A stretch of 32,797 bases of DNA from a virus: the IMG/VR virus record IMGVR_UViG_3300021397_000006, positions 1 to 32,797 of that record; one strand, written 5' to 3'. The position numbers and the translations under genes were made by a program. This document shows positions 10,107 through 16,232 of this stretch, piece by piece (within the stretch, counting starts at the first letter, position 1; every line of letters starts with the position of its first letter). Under the pieces are notes generated by a model. It did not search any database. It was not told the DNA's origin and saw only the letters and a program-made list of their open reading frames with translations.

Positions 10107-10550
10107 ATGGGTGGTTTACCATTAGAACTAATAACCATGCTAGGCTCAGGGTTGTTATCAGGAGTTATGACACTCTGGGGCCAAGCAGCTAAGTCCAAAC
10201 AGGATGCGTTCAACAGGGCCATCGAAGGACTATCTGCACAGTCAGAAGCTACAGACCTAGCTAGGAGGTACGAGAACAAGGGGTTCCAAGTTACTCGTAG
10301 GATCATAGCTCTGTCAGCTGTAGGTGCTATCATAGTCTGGCCTAAGGTTGTAGCTGTCTTCTGGCCTGAGATACCTGTCACGGTAGGGTATACTGAGTGG
10401 CACCCAGGCTTCTTGTTCCTTACTGAGGGGACTGAGGAGACTACATGGCAGGCACTAACTGGGTTGGTCATCACACCCTTAGATACCCACCTACTTGGGG
10501 CTATCATAGGTATGTACTTTGGTGCATCTATGGTTAAGAACGCGAGGTAA
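10107..10550 (+). CDS. Three-TM membrane protein, holin-like
   Basis: This 147-aa protein follows an AAGGAG ribosome site. Three hydrophobic segments are visible: about residues 5-24 (LELITMLGSGLLSGVMTLWG), 65-87 (IIALSAVGAIIVWPKVVAVFW) and 128-144 (LLGAIIGMYFGASMV). A basic amphipathic stretch lies between the first two. This resembles 3-TM holins of the gene-transfer-agent type, which permeabilise the inner membrane for lysis. It sits after the virion lysozyme-like protein and before a set of basic small proteins, and no separate soluble endolysin is visible. The topology is clear from sequence. The holin role is inferred, and a virion membrane protein is the alternative. Confidence 0.55.
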   Translation: MGGLPLELITMLGSGLLSGVMTLWGQAAKSKQDAFNRAIEGLSAQSEATDLARRYENKGFQVTRRIIALSAVGAIIVWPKVVAVFWPEIPVTVGYTEWHPGFLFLTEGTEETTWQALTGLVITPLDTHLLGAIIGMYFGASMVKNAR

Positions 10551-10555
10551 AGATT

Positions 10556-10825
10556 ATGGCTAAACAACTAGACAAATCTAAAATGAAGTGTAACAAACCT
10601 AAGCGTACCTCAGGTCATGCTACTAAGTCTCATGTAGTTAAGGCATGTGCTAACGGCAAAGAGAAGATCATTAGGTTTGGTCAACAAGGTGTATCAGGTG
10701 CAGGTAAAAGCCCTAAGTCAGCTAAGGACAAAGCCAGGAAGAAGTCCTTCAAAGCTAGACACGCTAAGAATATCAAGAAGGGTAAGATGTCTGCTGCGTA
10801 CTGGGCTGACAAGGTGAAGTGGTAA
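10556..10825 (+). CDS. Small basic phage protein with conserved SAAYWADKVKW tail
   Basis: This 89-aa, Lys/Arg-rich protein has the pattern MKCNKPKRTSGHATKSHVVKAC, IIRFGQQG, then KSFKARHAKNI and a KMSAAYWADKVKW ending. I recognise it as a recurrent hypothetical protein of marine tailed phages, without known function. Two cysteines spaced across the N-terminal half (C12 and C31) could bind metal. It begins the run of five tiny basic genes that ends at the terminator and is translationally linked to the next gene by TAATG. Nucleic-acid binding is plausible from charge alone. Confidence 0.75.
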   Translation: MAKQLDKSKMKCNKPKRTSGHATKSHVVKACANGKEKIIRFGQQGVSGAGKSPKSAKDKARKKSFKARHAKNIKKGKMSAAYWADKVKW

Positions 10826-11004
10826 TGGCTAAAGCAACCCCAACTAATCCATCTCTGTGGTCTAGAGCTAAGACTGAGGCTAAAAAGAAGTTCAAAGTCT
10901 ATCCTTCAGCGTATGCTAATGCTTGGGCCGCTAAGTGGTACAAAGGCAAAGGCGGAGGATGGAAGGGTGGTGACAATAAAGTTTCTAAGAAGGGAAAGAA
11001 GTAA
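10825..11004 (+). CDS. Small basic protein, SAYANAWAAKWYK-motif family
   Basis: This is a 59-aa protein. I chose the ATG at 10825, which shares its A with the upstream TAA (TAATG), over a GTG six bases upstream. The sequence LWSRAKTEAKKKFKVYPSAYANAWAAKWYKGKGGGW is a short helix-turn domain found in many marine phage genomes and annotated elsewhere as a domain of unknown function (DUF5872-like, from memory and uncertain). The Lys/Gly-rich C-terminus looks disordered. The function is unknown. Its strong positive charge and linkage to four similar small genes suggest a shared role. Confidence 0.72.
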   Translation: MAKATPTNPSLWSRAKTEAKKKFKVYPSAYANAWAAKWYKGKGGGWKGGDNKVSKKGKK

Positions 11005-11175
11005 ATGGGTAAGGGTGTTAAACATTATTTAAGAGATGGCACAGAGTATAAAGGTAATATGCACAAGATGCCAAATGGTCAGATGCATTCAGGTAAGGCA
11101 CACGGTAAAACTAGTAAACGTTTGTATCACCTTAAAGACCTGAGTGCTGCATCGAAAAAGAAAGCTAAGAAGTAA
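11005..11175 (+). CDS. 56-aa basic protein (MGKGVKHY family)
   Basis: This short ORF starts at the ATG immediately after the preceding TAA and ends in TAATG with the next gene. The protein begins MGKGVKHYLRDGTEYKGNMH, continues with the HKMPNGQMHSGKAH repeat-like segment, and ends in a Lys-rich tail (SAASKKKAKK). Two Lys-xx-His-Lys/Gly-type segments (YKGNMHKMPNG and HSGKAHGKTS) look like small beta-hairpins. I have seen this family beside the neighbouring small genes in marine phages; the function is unknown. Its tight packing between coupled genes makes it real despite its size. Confidence 0.75.
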   Translation: MGKGVKHYLRDGTEYKGNMHKMPNGQMHSGKAHGKTSKRLYHLKDLSAASKKKAKK

Positions 11176-11399
11176 TGGCTAAAGGAGGATTAGGTAAGTG
11201 GTTCTCTGAAGAGTGGACTGACGTAAAGACAGGTAAGCCATGCGGCAGGAAGTCAGCTAAAGGTAAATCCAAAAGACCCTACCCAGCATGTAGACCTAAG
11301 AGTGTTGCTTCTAAAATTACTAAGAAGGAAGCATCTAAGAAGACCGGACCTAAGAAGGTTAAGTGGTCAACAACAGCAAGTGGAAAGAAAAGGAAATAA
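11175..11399 (+). CDS. Small basic protein (GKWFSEEWTDVKTGKPCGR family)
   Basis: This 74-aa protein is coupled to the previous gene by TAATG. The N-terminal GLGKWFSEEWTDVKTGKPCGR, the RPYPACRP block and the TGPKKVKWSTTASGKKRK tail define a widespread family of phage and giant-virus small proteins (DUF6321-like, from memory and uncertain). Two cysteines (CGR and ACRP) sit in a Lys/Arg-rich setting and could coordinate a metal. The role is unknown. The family often co-occurs with the other basic small proteins here. Confidence 0.75.
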   Translation: MAKGGLGKWFSEEWTDVKTGKPCGRKSAKGKSKRPYPACRPKSVASKITKKEASKKTGPKKVKWSTTASGKKRK

Positions 11400-11401
11400 A
11401 T

Positions 11402-11512
11402 ATGCCGTATTCCAAAGCTAAGGGTGCAATGCCCTACAAGAACGCTACCAAGAAAAAGGTAGAAGACAAGAAGAAAAAGAAGAAGAAACCTATGAAGAAG
11501 AAAATGAAGTAG
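11402..11512 (+). CDS. 36-aa lysine-rich peptide
   Basis: This ORF runs from the ATG at 11402 to the TAG at 11510-11512. It starts MPYSKAKGAMPYKNATKKK, after which nearly every residue is lysine. A duplicated MPYxKA/MPYKNA element opens the peptide. It follows the previous stop by two bases and precedes the terminator. The position and codon-level regularity support translation, and similar MPYKK-type peptides occur beside this cassette in other marine phages as I recall. Poly-Lys character alone can also arise by chance in A-rich DNA. Confidence 0.6.
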   Translation: MPYSKAKGAMPYKNATKKKVEDKKKKKKKPMKKKMK

Positions 11513-11520
11513 GTAAAACT

Positions 11521-11562
11521 AAGGGGAGAGCCATTGGATTGGTCCTCCCCTTTTTCTTTTTT
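11521..11562 (+). terminator. Rho-independent terminator between convergent gene blocks
   Basis: An 8-bp stem AAGGGGAG (11521-11528) / CTCCCCTT (11545-11552) can extend inward through CCA/TGG after one mismatch. It runs directly into TTTTTCTTTTTT (11551-11562). It sits between the rightward late block and the leftward thyX block. For leftward transcripts the flanking A-rich tract is weak, so efficient termination is expected mainly for the rightward block. Confidence 0.9.
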
Positions 11563-11578
11563 AGGTAGCCTCTAAGGT

Positions 11579-12277
11579 TTAATCCTGCTCGAAGGAGTAC
11601 TTATGTAACGTCTCAGGTTGAACGAACTCAACTATATCTGGGAACACCTTAGCTATCTCAAAGGCACATGCCCTAGCTAATCGCCTGTGTTCCTTCTGAG
11701 TTGACTCATGGGTTCTCAGTTCGATGTAGTGAATCCATGACCTAAGACTTGCATTGGCAAACAGTCTAGTTCTAGTCAAACCCTCAGGGAGTAATGATCT
11801 AGCCTGCTCTTTAGCTATACCCTTCTTTAAGGCTTGGTCGTACAAGCTGAAGCACTGGTCAATGACTTTATCCTGAGATGCCTTCCACCAGATTTCAATA
11901 GCTGCATCTGTATTAGGCAAGGAGTTCTGTCTGTTGACTGTATCCTGTAGCCTAGTCTCCCTTCTGTCTGCGTTAGTCTCAGTAGCTGCGTACCTCTGAG
12001 AGAACTCCTGGAACCCAGTGAAGGATTTATGTCTGAGTAGTTGTCTAGCTATATCCCTCGTAGTAGTTATGTCTAGACAAACACTGACCATCTCGAAGGG
12101 GGACCAGTGCTTGTGGTTAATCAGGTAGTGAATTAGCTTTGAGTTCTTAAGCCCTGAGATTTGAGACGTAGGGTTAGACACTCTAGCATAGTAAGCAATC
12201 AAGTCAGTGAAGTTATCACCTACACTAATTCCTTTGGTTGCCTTTGTGTAACCAGCTAGATTAACTTCACATGTCAT
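11579..12277 (-). CDS. thyX: Flavin-dependent thymidylate synthase ThyX
   Basis: This 232-aa protein methylates dUMP to dTMP using FAD, NADPH and methylenetetrahydrofolate. Family landmarks are HWSPFEM (residues 57-63), the signature region RQLLRHKSFTGFQEFSQRY (78-96), and a C-terminal ARSLLPEGLTRTRLFANASLR block with downstream QKEHRRLA. The usual signature is RHRx7S; here it reads RHK (82-84) and has eight residues before S93, so an Arg-to-Lys change and one extra residue are visible. AAAGGAG lies upstream of the ATG. With the ribonucleotide reductase and dUTPase it forms a phage dTTP supply route. The family is certain; full activity is not tested by the sequence. Confidence 0.93.
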   Translation of the reverse strand: MTCEVNLAGYTKATKGISVGDNFTDLIAYYARVSNPTSQISGLKNSKLIHYLINHKHWSPFEMVSVCLDITTTRDIARQLLRHKSFTGFQEFSQRYAATETNADRRETRLQDTVNRQNSLPNTDAAIEIWWKASQDKVIDQCFSLYDQALKKGIAKEQARSLLPEGLTRTRLFANASLRSWIHYIELRTHESTQKEHRRLARACAFEIAKVFPDIVEFVQPETLHKYSFEQD

Positions 12278-12304
12278 TGGTCTACTCCTTTAGAGTTAGT
12301 AGTT

Positions 12305-12381
12305 TGGCGTCCCCGGTAGGATTCGAACCTACGACCCACAGCTTAGAAGGCTGTTGCTCTATCCTGCTGAGCTACGGAGAC
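12305..12381 (-). tRNA. tRNA-Arg(UCU), with encoded CCA
   Basis: On the minus strand a complete cloverleaf folds: acceptor GTCTCCG/CGGGGAC (one G-T pair), D-arm GCTC/GAGC, anticodon arm ACAGC-CTTCTAA-GCTGT giving anticodon TCT, T-arm GTAGG-TTCGAAT-CCTAC, then discriminator G and an encoded CCA. It reads AGA, a codon used heavily by the rightward virion genes in this window. Its first base is the last base of the upstream gene's TAG stop, so the tRNA must be processed from the leftward mRNA. Confidence 0.95.
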
Positions 12382-12851
12382 TAATCATCGAGCAGTTTGC
12401 TTAAGACAGACTCATAGGTCTTCGGCTTTTGCTCACTCTTTGTTGGTTTGGATGACCAGATAGTAAACTTAAAGTGACTACCAAAGCCATCTATAACCTC
12501 CTTAGGGTAGCCGTTGTCAGCCAACCACTTCATAGTGTCACCAAGGATATTCTCTTGGGAGATAGGCTTAGGGAAACCCCACTTGTAACCTTGCAGAGGG
12601 TCAATGTAGTAGGAAGATTTCTTATCCTTCTCTTTGTTAGTTTTCTTTTCCTTAGTCTCTTCTGCTCTTTCAGCTAGAACTTTTTCGAACCCTTTCTCAG
12701 TCATGTAGTAAGAGGAGAGAATAGTCGCAATTGCATCCTTAACCCTCAGGTCTTCAGCGTACTCGCTAAGAGTGAAGTAGTCCTTGATGAGGGTCTCGAC
12801 TACAATCTTATCCTTCTGGTCCTCAGAGATGTCGATACTTAAGCTAATCAT
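12381..12851 (-). CDS. Hypothetical protein, charged middle region
   Basis: This 156-aa protein has no family I recognise. Residues 1-55 are acidic and helical (MISLSIDISEDQKDKIVVETLIKD is the start). A Lys/Glu coiled-coil-like stretch lies at about 60-85, followed by an aromatic segment (SSYYIDPLQGYKWGFPKPI), WLADNGY, and a C-terminal SVLSKLLDD. The gene overlaps the DUF3310-type gene upstream by four bases (ATGA), and its TAG shares one base with the tRNA. Its place in the nucleotide/replication operon suggests an early-infection role only by association. Confidence 0.7.
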   Translation of the reverse strand: MISLSIDISEDQKDKIVVETLIKDYFTLSEYAEDLRVKDAIATILSSYYMTEKGFEKVLAERAEETKEKKTNKEKDKKSSYYIDPLQGYKWGFPKPISQENILGDTMKWLADNGYPKEVIDGFGSHFKFTIWSSKPTKSEQKPKTYESVLSKLLDD

Positions 12852-13123
12852 TTGGTTTCTCCTTTTGCTACTTCAAGCTGGAGGTAACTAAGATACCACT
12901 TAGCCTTCTCCAAGTCTTGCGAAGCCTTACCTTTGTACCTCCAACGATGGAGATACTTTTTTGTGTTCCCTTCGAGGTAACCAAGGAAGGCTTGCTCAGG
13001 TAAGTTGTCTTTGAGGTATTCGATACACTCAATCTCACCTGTGTTGTAGTGTGGAGGTTTGTTGACAACATCGACCACACTGTCACCCCTTAGTTCAGTT
13101 GAGTCTGGGTACTCGTCCCACAT
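12848..13123 (-). CDS. DUF3310 / SaV-like phage protein
   Basis: This is a 91-aa protein. The hallmark VNKPPHYNTGEIECIEYLKD near residue 26, followed by FLGYLEGNTKKYLHRWRYKGK and DLEKAKWYLSYL, identifies the DUF3310 family. It is found in many phages beside nucleotide-metabolism and replication genes and is sometimes called a nucleotide-kinase-like protein, though its function is not settled. I chose the ATG at 13121-13123, one base after the reductase stop, over an upstream start 90 bases inside the reductase gene. AGGAGG and a nearer GGGG lie within the last codons of the reductase. The gene is coupled to both neighbours. Confidence 0.85.
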   Translation of the reverse strand: MWDEYPDSTELRGDSVVDVVNKPPHYNTGEIECIEYLKDNLPEQAFLGYLEGNTKKYLHRWRYKGKASQDLEKAKWYLSYLQLEVAKGETK

Positions 13124-13124
13124 C

Positions 13125-14813
13125 TTAGACCCCACAACTTCCTCCTGATCCTGAGATGTCACAGATATCGTGTGTCTCAACATGTTCGTCAAACTCCTCA
13201 CCAAGTTTCTCAACGGCTTCAGTGTATGGCACAGATGTTAGCGGCTGTCCACCCCTACTACCGTCAGGATAGCAAGTAAATCCTCTCAGCCTACCTGCAT
13301 ACTTAGCTAGGGTCTTAGAAAACTCAGGCACTGTGTCTTCGTTGTTGAGCTTACTACCCCAAGCAGGAAGGTTAATTGTTGAGGAGATACTCATATCAAC
13401 GTAGTCCTGAACGTCAGCTTGGAAGCTCATACGACGTTCGTAGTCAGAAGCTAAGTCAAGGGCTGACTCAACACTCTCAGGCTTGGCTCCGTACAGGTCA
13501 ATGAGTTCCTGTGCAGCTGAGTCAACAACGTACTGATAGACCCAACGGTTAGTTCCTTTGAGGTATCTACGCTTGTAGGCTACAGCAAAGATAGGCTCTA
13601 CGCCGGTCGATGTGCCAGCAAGAATACCAATACTACCAGTTGGAGCAATAGCCCTGTTAGCCACGGGAGTAGATACAGATAGCTCCTCAGCAAATGCCTT
13701 AGATACTTTGTCACTGACTCCCTTGTATACTGACAACCACGAATGAAGCTCCTGAGTAACCTCATACTTGTAGTTTCTCTTGATGAGCCATTCGTGTACT
13801 CCCATAAAACCAAGGCCCAGTCGTCTGTTTTTTTCCCGTGTTTCATGTACCTTCTCATATGGTAGGTGGGCTTTGAGTGTACCACAGATGAGGAACTTAG
13901 TGGATAGTTCAACTAGGTCAGACAACTCAGATAGGCTTTCGATCCTACCAAAGTTAAGGGAACCTAAGTTACATACATCACTGTCATCTTCTGAGGTAAC
14001 TTCAGTGCAGGCGTTCCGTAGGGTTTCGTTTTCCTTGTCGAAGAAGTTGAAGCTAAACCCAGGCTCAGCAGTCTTCATTGCCTGTAGTACGTTCTCCTCA
14101 AAGACCTTACCTACTTGCCCTGTTTCGTAGTAGTTCAGCAGCCACTCAGTATCGTAGTTGACACTAATGTTGGTCATGTCCATAGGTGCAGGGAAGTTGA
14201 AGTCATCCTGCTTAATATCCCACAGAGACTTACCTGTGCTACCTACTGGCATACTAGCCCAGTCTTTAGAGCTTAGGAAGTTACCTATGTCTTGGTGTTT
14301 CCAGTTGAGGGACGCATAGATAGCTGACCTGCGGCTACCACCTTGCATGACCCTACGGCCAATCTCGTTAATCATTTGCATCTTAGGGATAGGACCAGAA
14401 GCCTGTCCCCCTGTACGCTGGATGGGTGCGCCTTCATGTCGGTACACACTATAGTCTACACCAATACCTCCACCTGTCATAAGGCATGACTCAGCCTTCC
14501 AGCTTAGGTTAGCCCAGTCCTGTCTGCTGTCTTCTTCTGCCTTAAGTAGGTAACAGTTATTGAAGAACTTATTCTGTCTCCCTGCGTAGTACAGATACCT
14601 ACCACCGGGGATGAACTTCATGTCAGTGATAGCCTTAGCTAGGTCAGTGCATTCATCCCCAGTCATTAGGTCACCACATACGTCATCCACTAGGGTCTTA
14701 GCTAGGGCTTCCCAAGTCTCGCAGCCTTCATGCCGGTACTTGTGATTGAAGATGTCCTCGCTGAACTTTGACCTGAACATTGGGTTTAGGTTTGACTTGT
14801 ACGACATGCTCAT
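13125..14813 (-). CDS. nrdJ: Ribonucleotide reductase, adenosylcobalamin-dependent (class II) type
   Basis: This 562-aa protein reduces ribonucleotides to deoxyribonucleotides. C87 (FNNCYLL) and C281 (DVCNLGSLNFG) are placed as the redox pair. C269 and E271 in NACTEV correspond to the catalytic N-x-C-x-E loop. C551 and C560 near the C-terminus (SGSGGSCGV) match the re-reducing cysteine tail. GGGIGVDYS, TGSIGILAGTSTGVEP and the compact single-chain length fit phage class II enzymes, and no small radical-generating subunit is encoded nearby. The start has AAAGGAAAG upstream and lies inside the HNH-like gene, an 86-base overlap. Family is very secure; class II over a short class I enzyme is probable. 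Confidence 0.88.
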   Translation of the reverse strand: MSMSYKSNLNPMFRSKFSEDIFNHKYRHEGCETWEALAKTLVDDVCGDLMTGDECTDLAKAITDMKFIPGGRYLYYAGRQNKFFNNCYLLKAEEDSRQDWANLSWKAESCLMTGGGIGVDYSVYRHEGAPIQRTGGQASGPIPKMQMINEIGRRVMQGGSRRSAIYASLNWKHQDIGNFLSSKDWASMPVGSTGKSLWDIKQDDFNFPAPMDMTNISVNYDTEWLLNYYETGQVGKVFEENVLQAMKTAEPGFSFNFFDKENETLRNACTEVTSEDDSDVCNLGSLNFGRIESLSELSDLVELSTKFLICGTLKAHLPYEKVHETREKNRRLGLGFMGVHEWLIKRNYKYEVTQELHSWLSVYKGVSDKVSKAFAEELSVSTPVANRAIAPTGSIGILAGTSTGVEPIFAVAYKRRYLKGTNRWVYQYVVDSAAQELIDLYGAKPESVESALDLASDYERRMSFQADVQDYVDMSISSTINLPAWGSKLNNEDTVPEFSKTLAKYAGRLRGFTCYPDGSRGGQPLTSVPYTEAVEKLGEEFDEHVETHDICDISGSGGSCGV

Positions 14814-15387
14814 TTGTTTTTCTTTCCTTTGTTAGTTCATGTTTCTCAAGATAGTTTAAAGCCCTCATAAGACCTTCAATGTTGACACCTAGTATTACGA
14901 TACCCGTATTACATTTACCACAAAGCAAGCCCCTTATTAGCCCAGTATCGTGATCGTGGTCAACAGCTAAATTCATAGTTAACTCATTTTGGTGGATGCC
15001 GCAGCAAGCACACTTACCTTTTTGCTCAGTAAGTATAAGGTTGTACTCATGTAACCCTATGCCAAAATTTCTTTTTAATTCGCTCTCCCTCTTCTTATCC
15101 TTATTCTTTTCTCGGTAGGCTTTGTGCTTGACGTTAAGCTTCTCCTTATTATTTTCATAGTAAGCTCTGGCATAGGCTCTGATCTTCTCCTTGTTCTTTT
15201 CATTGTAGGCTTTGTTGTTGGCTTTCTTCCTCTCCTTGTTCTTTTCACTGTAGGCTCTTTGCCTGGCGTTAATCTTCTCCCTATTCTTTTCATTGTAGGC
15301 TTTTTCGTAGGCTTTAATCTCCTCTTTATTCTTTTCTCTGTAGGCTTTTCTGTAGGCTTTTGCATCCTCAGGATCAGCAAAAGGCAT
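14728..15387 (-). CDS. Endonuclease VII / HNH-type endonuclease with N-terminal 15-aa repeats
   Basis: This is a 219-aa protein. Residues about 14-103 are six tandem 15-residue units of the form KAYREKNKEEIKAYE, highly charged and helical, as often seen in DNA-tracking linkers. Residues about 115-165 carry the endonuclease VII/His-Me finger signature: CACCG, LAVDHDHDTGLIRGLLCGKCNTGI, with two CxxC zinc-binding pairs and the catalytic DH/DHD. Enzymes of this type act as free-standing homing endonucleases or nick-forming recombination nucleases. Its last 28 codons (VVQVKPKPN and on) are read out of frame over the start of the reductase gene. This suggests insertion just upstream of nrdJ, with the stop moved into it. 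Confidence 0.85.
   Translation of the reverse strand: MPFADPEDAKAYRKAYREKNKEEIKAYEKAYNEKNREKINARQRAYSEKNKERKKANNKAYNEKNKEKIRAYARAYYENNKEKLNVKHKAYREKNKDKKRESELKRNFGIGLHEYNLILTEQKGKCACCGIHQNELTMNLAVDHDHDTGLIRGLLCGKCNTGIVILGVNIEGLMRALNYLEKHELTKERKTNEHVVQVKPKPNVQVKVQRGHLQSQVPA
15079..15348 (-). repeat. Six 45-bp tandem repeats encoding 15-aa charged units
   Basis: The DNA has a 45-base period across six units encoding KAYxEKNKEKIxAxx. The variable positions fall mainly in the third base and in residues 13-15 of each unit. On the opposite strand the same repeats produce a long spurious hydrophobic ORF. Confidence 0.88.
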
Positions 15388-15570
15388 TTAGTTATCCTCC
15401 TCTTCGTTTAGGTAATCGTTGTCACTGAAGTAATCCTCCAAGTCGATCAACCCTTCAAAGATTAGGAGCCTAACGATTGCTTCTTCTTCGATATCAGATA
15501 TCTCTGTTATGTCTTCTAAACTGTAGCTTAAACTAAGTACTCTAGCAAGCTCAGCTATGTCATGTCTCAT
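15388..15570 (-). CDS. Hypothetical small acidic protein
   Basis: This is a 60-aa protein. I chose the ATG at 15568-15570 (MRHDIAELARVLSL) over an upstream TTG. It overlaps the upstream gene's stop by 11 bases, with GAGG about 11 bases before the start. The N-terminal half (ELARVLSLSYSLEDITEISDIEEEAIVRLLI) looks like a short helix-turn-helix with an acidic tail (YFSDNDYLNEEEDN). I do not recognise a family. A small DNA-mimic or transcription-interacting protein is possible but unsupported. Confidence 0.6.
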   Translation of the reverse strand: MRHDIAELARVLSLSYSLEDITEISDIEEEAIVRLLIFEGLIDLEDYFSDNDYLNEEEDN

Positions 15571-15817
15571 CCTCTTCGTCCTCAATAGTTTTCATAAGGT
15601 CGTCAGGGTCCAAACAAATAAGGTCCAAAGGTTCAATGTGCTTTGTAAAGTATGTGACAGGTTCGAGTGCATCATCATACGTTTCGTAGTGAACCTCAAC
15701 ATCTGCAATGGTGGCAGTTGAATCCTCAATTCTACAAAGGTTTAGATACCCACCTTCTTCTTTGTCAGGATTTACATATGGGCCGTCTACAACCCAGTGA
15801 ATTAAGAGATGCTTCAT
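15560..15817 (-). CDS. Hypothetical acidic protein
   Basis: This 85-aa protein (start MKHLLIHWVVDGPYVNPDK) has alternating strand-like segments and a strongly acidic C-terminus (LMKTIEDEEDET). No family is recognised. It overlaps endonuclease I by 53 bases at its start and the next small gene at its end. This is tight packing typical of phage early genes, and the overlap argues for the same operon. Confidence 0.65.
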   Translation of the reverse strand: MKHLLIHWVVDGPYVNPDKEEGGYLNLCRIEDSTATIADVEVHYETYDDALEPVTYFTKHIEPLDLICLDPDDLMKTIEDEEDET

Positions 15818-16232
15818 TAGTTTCTTCCTTTAGCCAAGCTGTTGGTATGAGTTTGTCATCGAACTTAAAGTCGTTCTTGATACACCAATCAGCGTAGGTA
15901 GACTTACTACCCTTGTACAGCTTAGCCTTACTGTTGCTGAAGACGAATCTAATGTCTATCTCAGGGTGCTGCTTCTTAATCTGAAGATGCTTCCTCCTGT
16001 CTGCTGACACAAACCTACCTTTGGTTTCAATTACGATACCATTAGGAAGTATGAAGTCAGGAAGATACTTATGTGAGATAACCCACTCTATCCTCACTGA
16101 CTCATACTGGTAGTCGATCTTCTTGTTACTCAGGAAGGACGCATTGTCAGCCTCAAGACCTGACCTAAACTTACCTAGACTTTTCTTGTTGGTAGATTTA
16201 CGTCTTCTCTTAGGTCTAAAATTGTAGGTCAT
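15765..16232 (-). CDS. T7-type endonuclease I (Holliday junction resolvase)
   Basis: This 155-aa protein is close in length to T7 gp3 (149 aa) and clearly homologous. FRSGLEADN, YLPDFILPNGIVIETKG, DRRKHLQIKKQHPEIDIRFVF, KLYKGS, and FDDKLIPTAWLKE align by eye with the T7 protein. The catalytic PD-(D/E)xK set is intact: E27, D59, E69 and K71. The enzyme cleaves branched DNA, resolving replication and recombination intermediates before packaging and helping degrade host DNA. It overlaps its neighbours at both ends within the leftward replication operon, where in T7 it likewise accompanies the exonuclease and SSB genes. Confidence 0.95.
   Translation of the reverse strand: MTYNFRPKRRRKSTNKKSLGKFRSGLEADNASFLSNKKIDYQYESVRIEWVISHKYLPDFILPNGIVIETKGRFVSADRRKHLQIKKQHPEIDIRFVFSNSKAKLYKGSKSTYADWCIKNDFKFDDKLIPTAWLKEETNEASLNSLGCRRPICKS

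Noticed and set aside
10016-10567. 183-aa leftward ORF opposite the holin-like gene
   Set aside because: It is antisense to a gene with clear TM architecture and a good ribosome site, in a block that is otherwise wholly rightward.
10819-10824. GTG start two codons upstream for the 59-aa basic protein
   Set aside because: The TAATG junction at 10823-10827 is the same coupling pattern used by neighbouring genes.
12305-12381. tRNA as a phage integration site (attP)
   Set aside because: The tRNA is complete and expressed within an operon, and no integrase gene is present in the window.
15124-15411. 95-aa hydrophobic rightward ORF and a 101-aa leftward alternative frame
   Set aside because: Both are shadows of the 45-bp repeats encoding the charged arm of the endonuclease VII-like gene.
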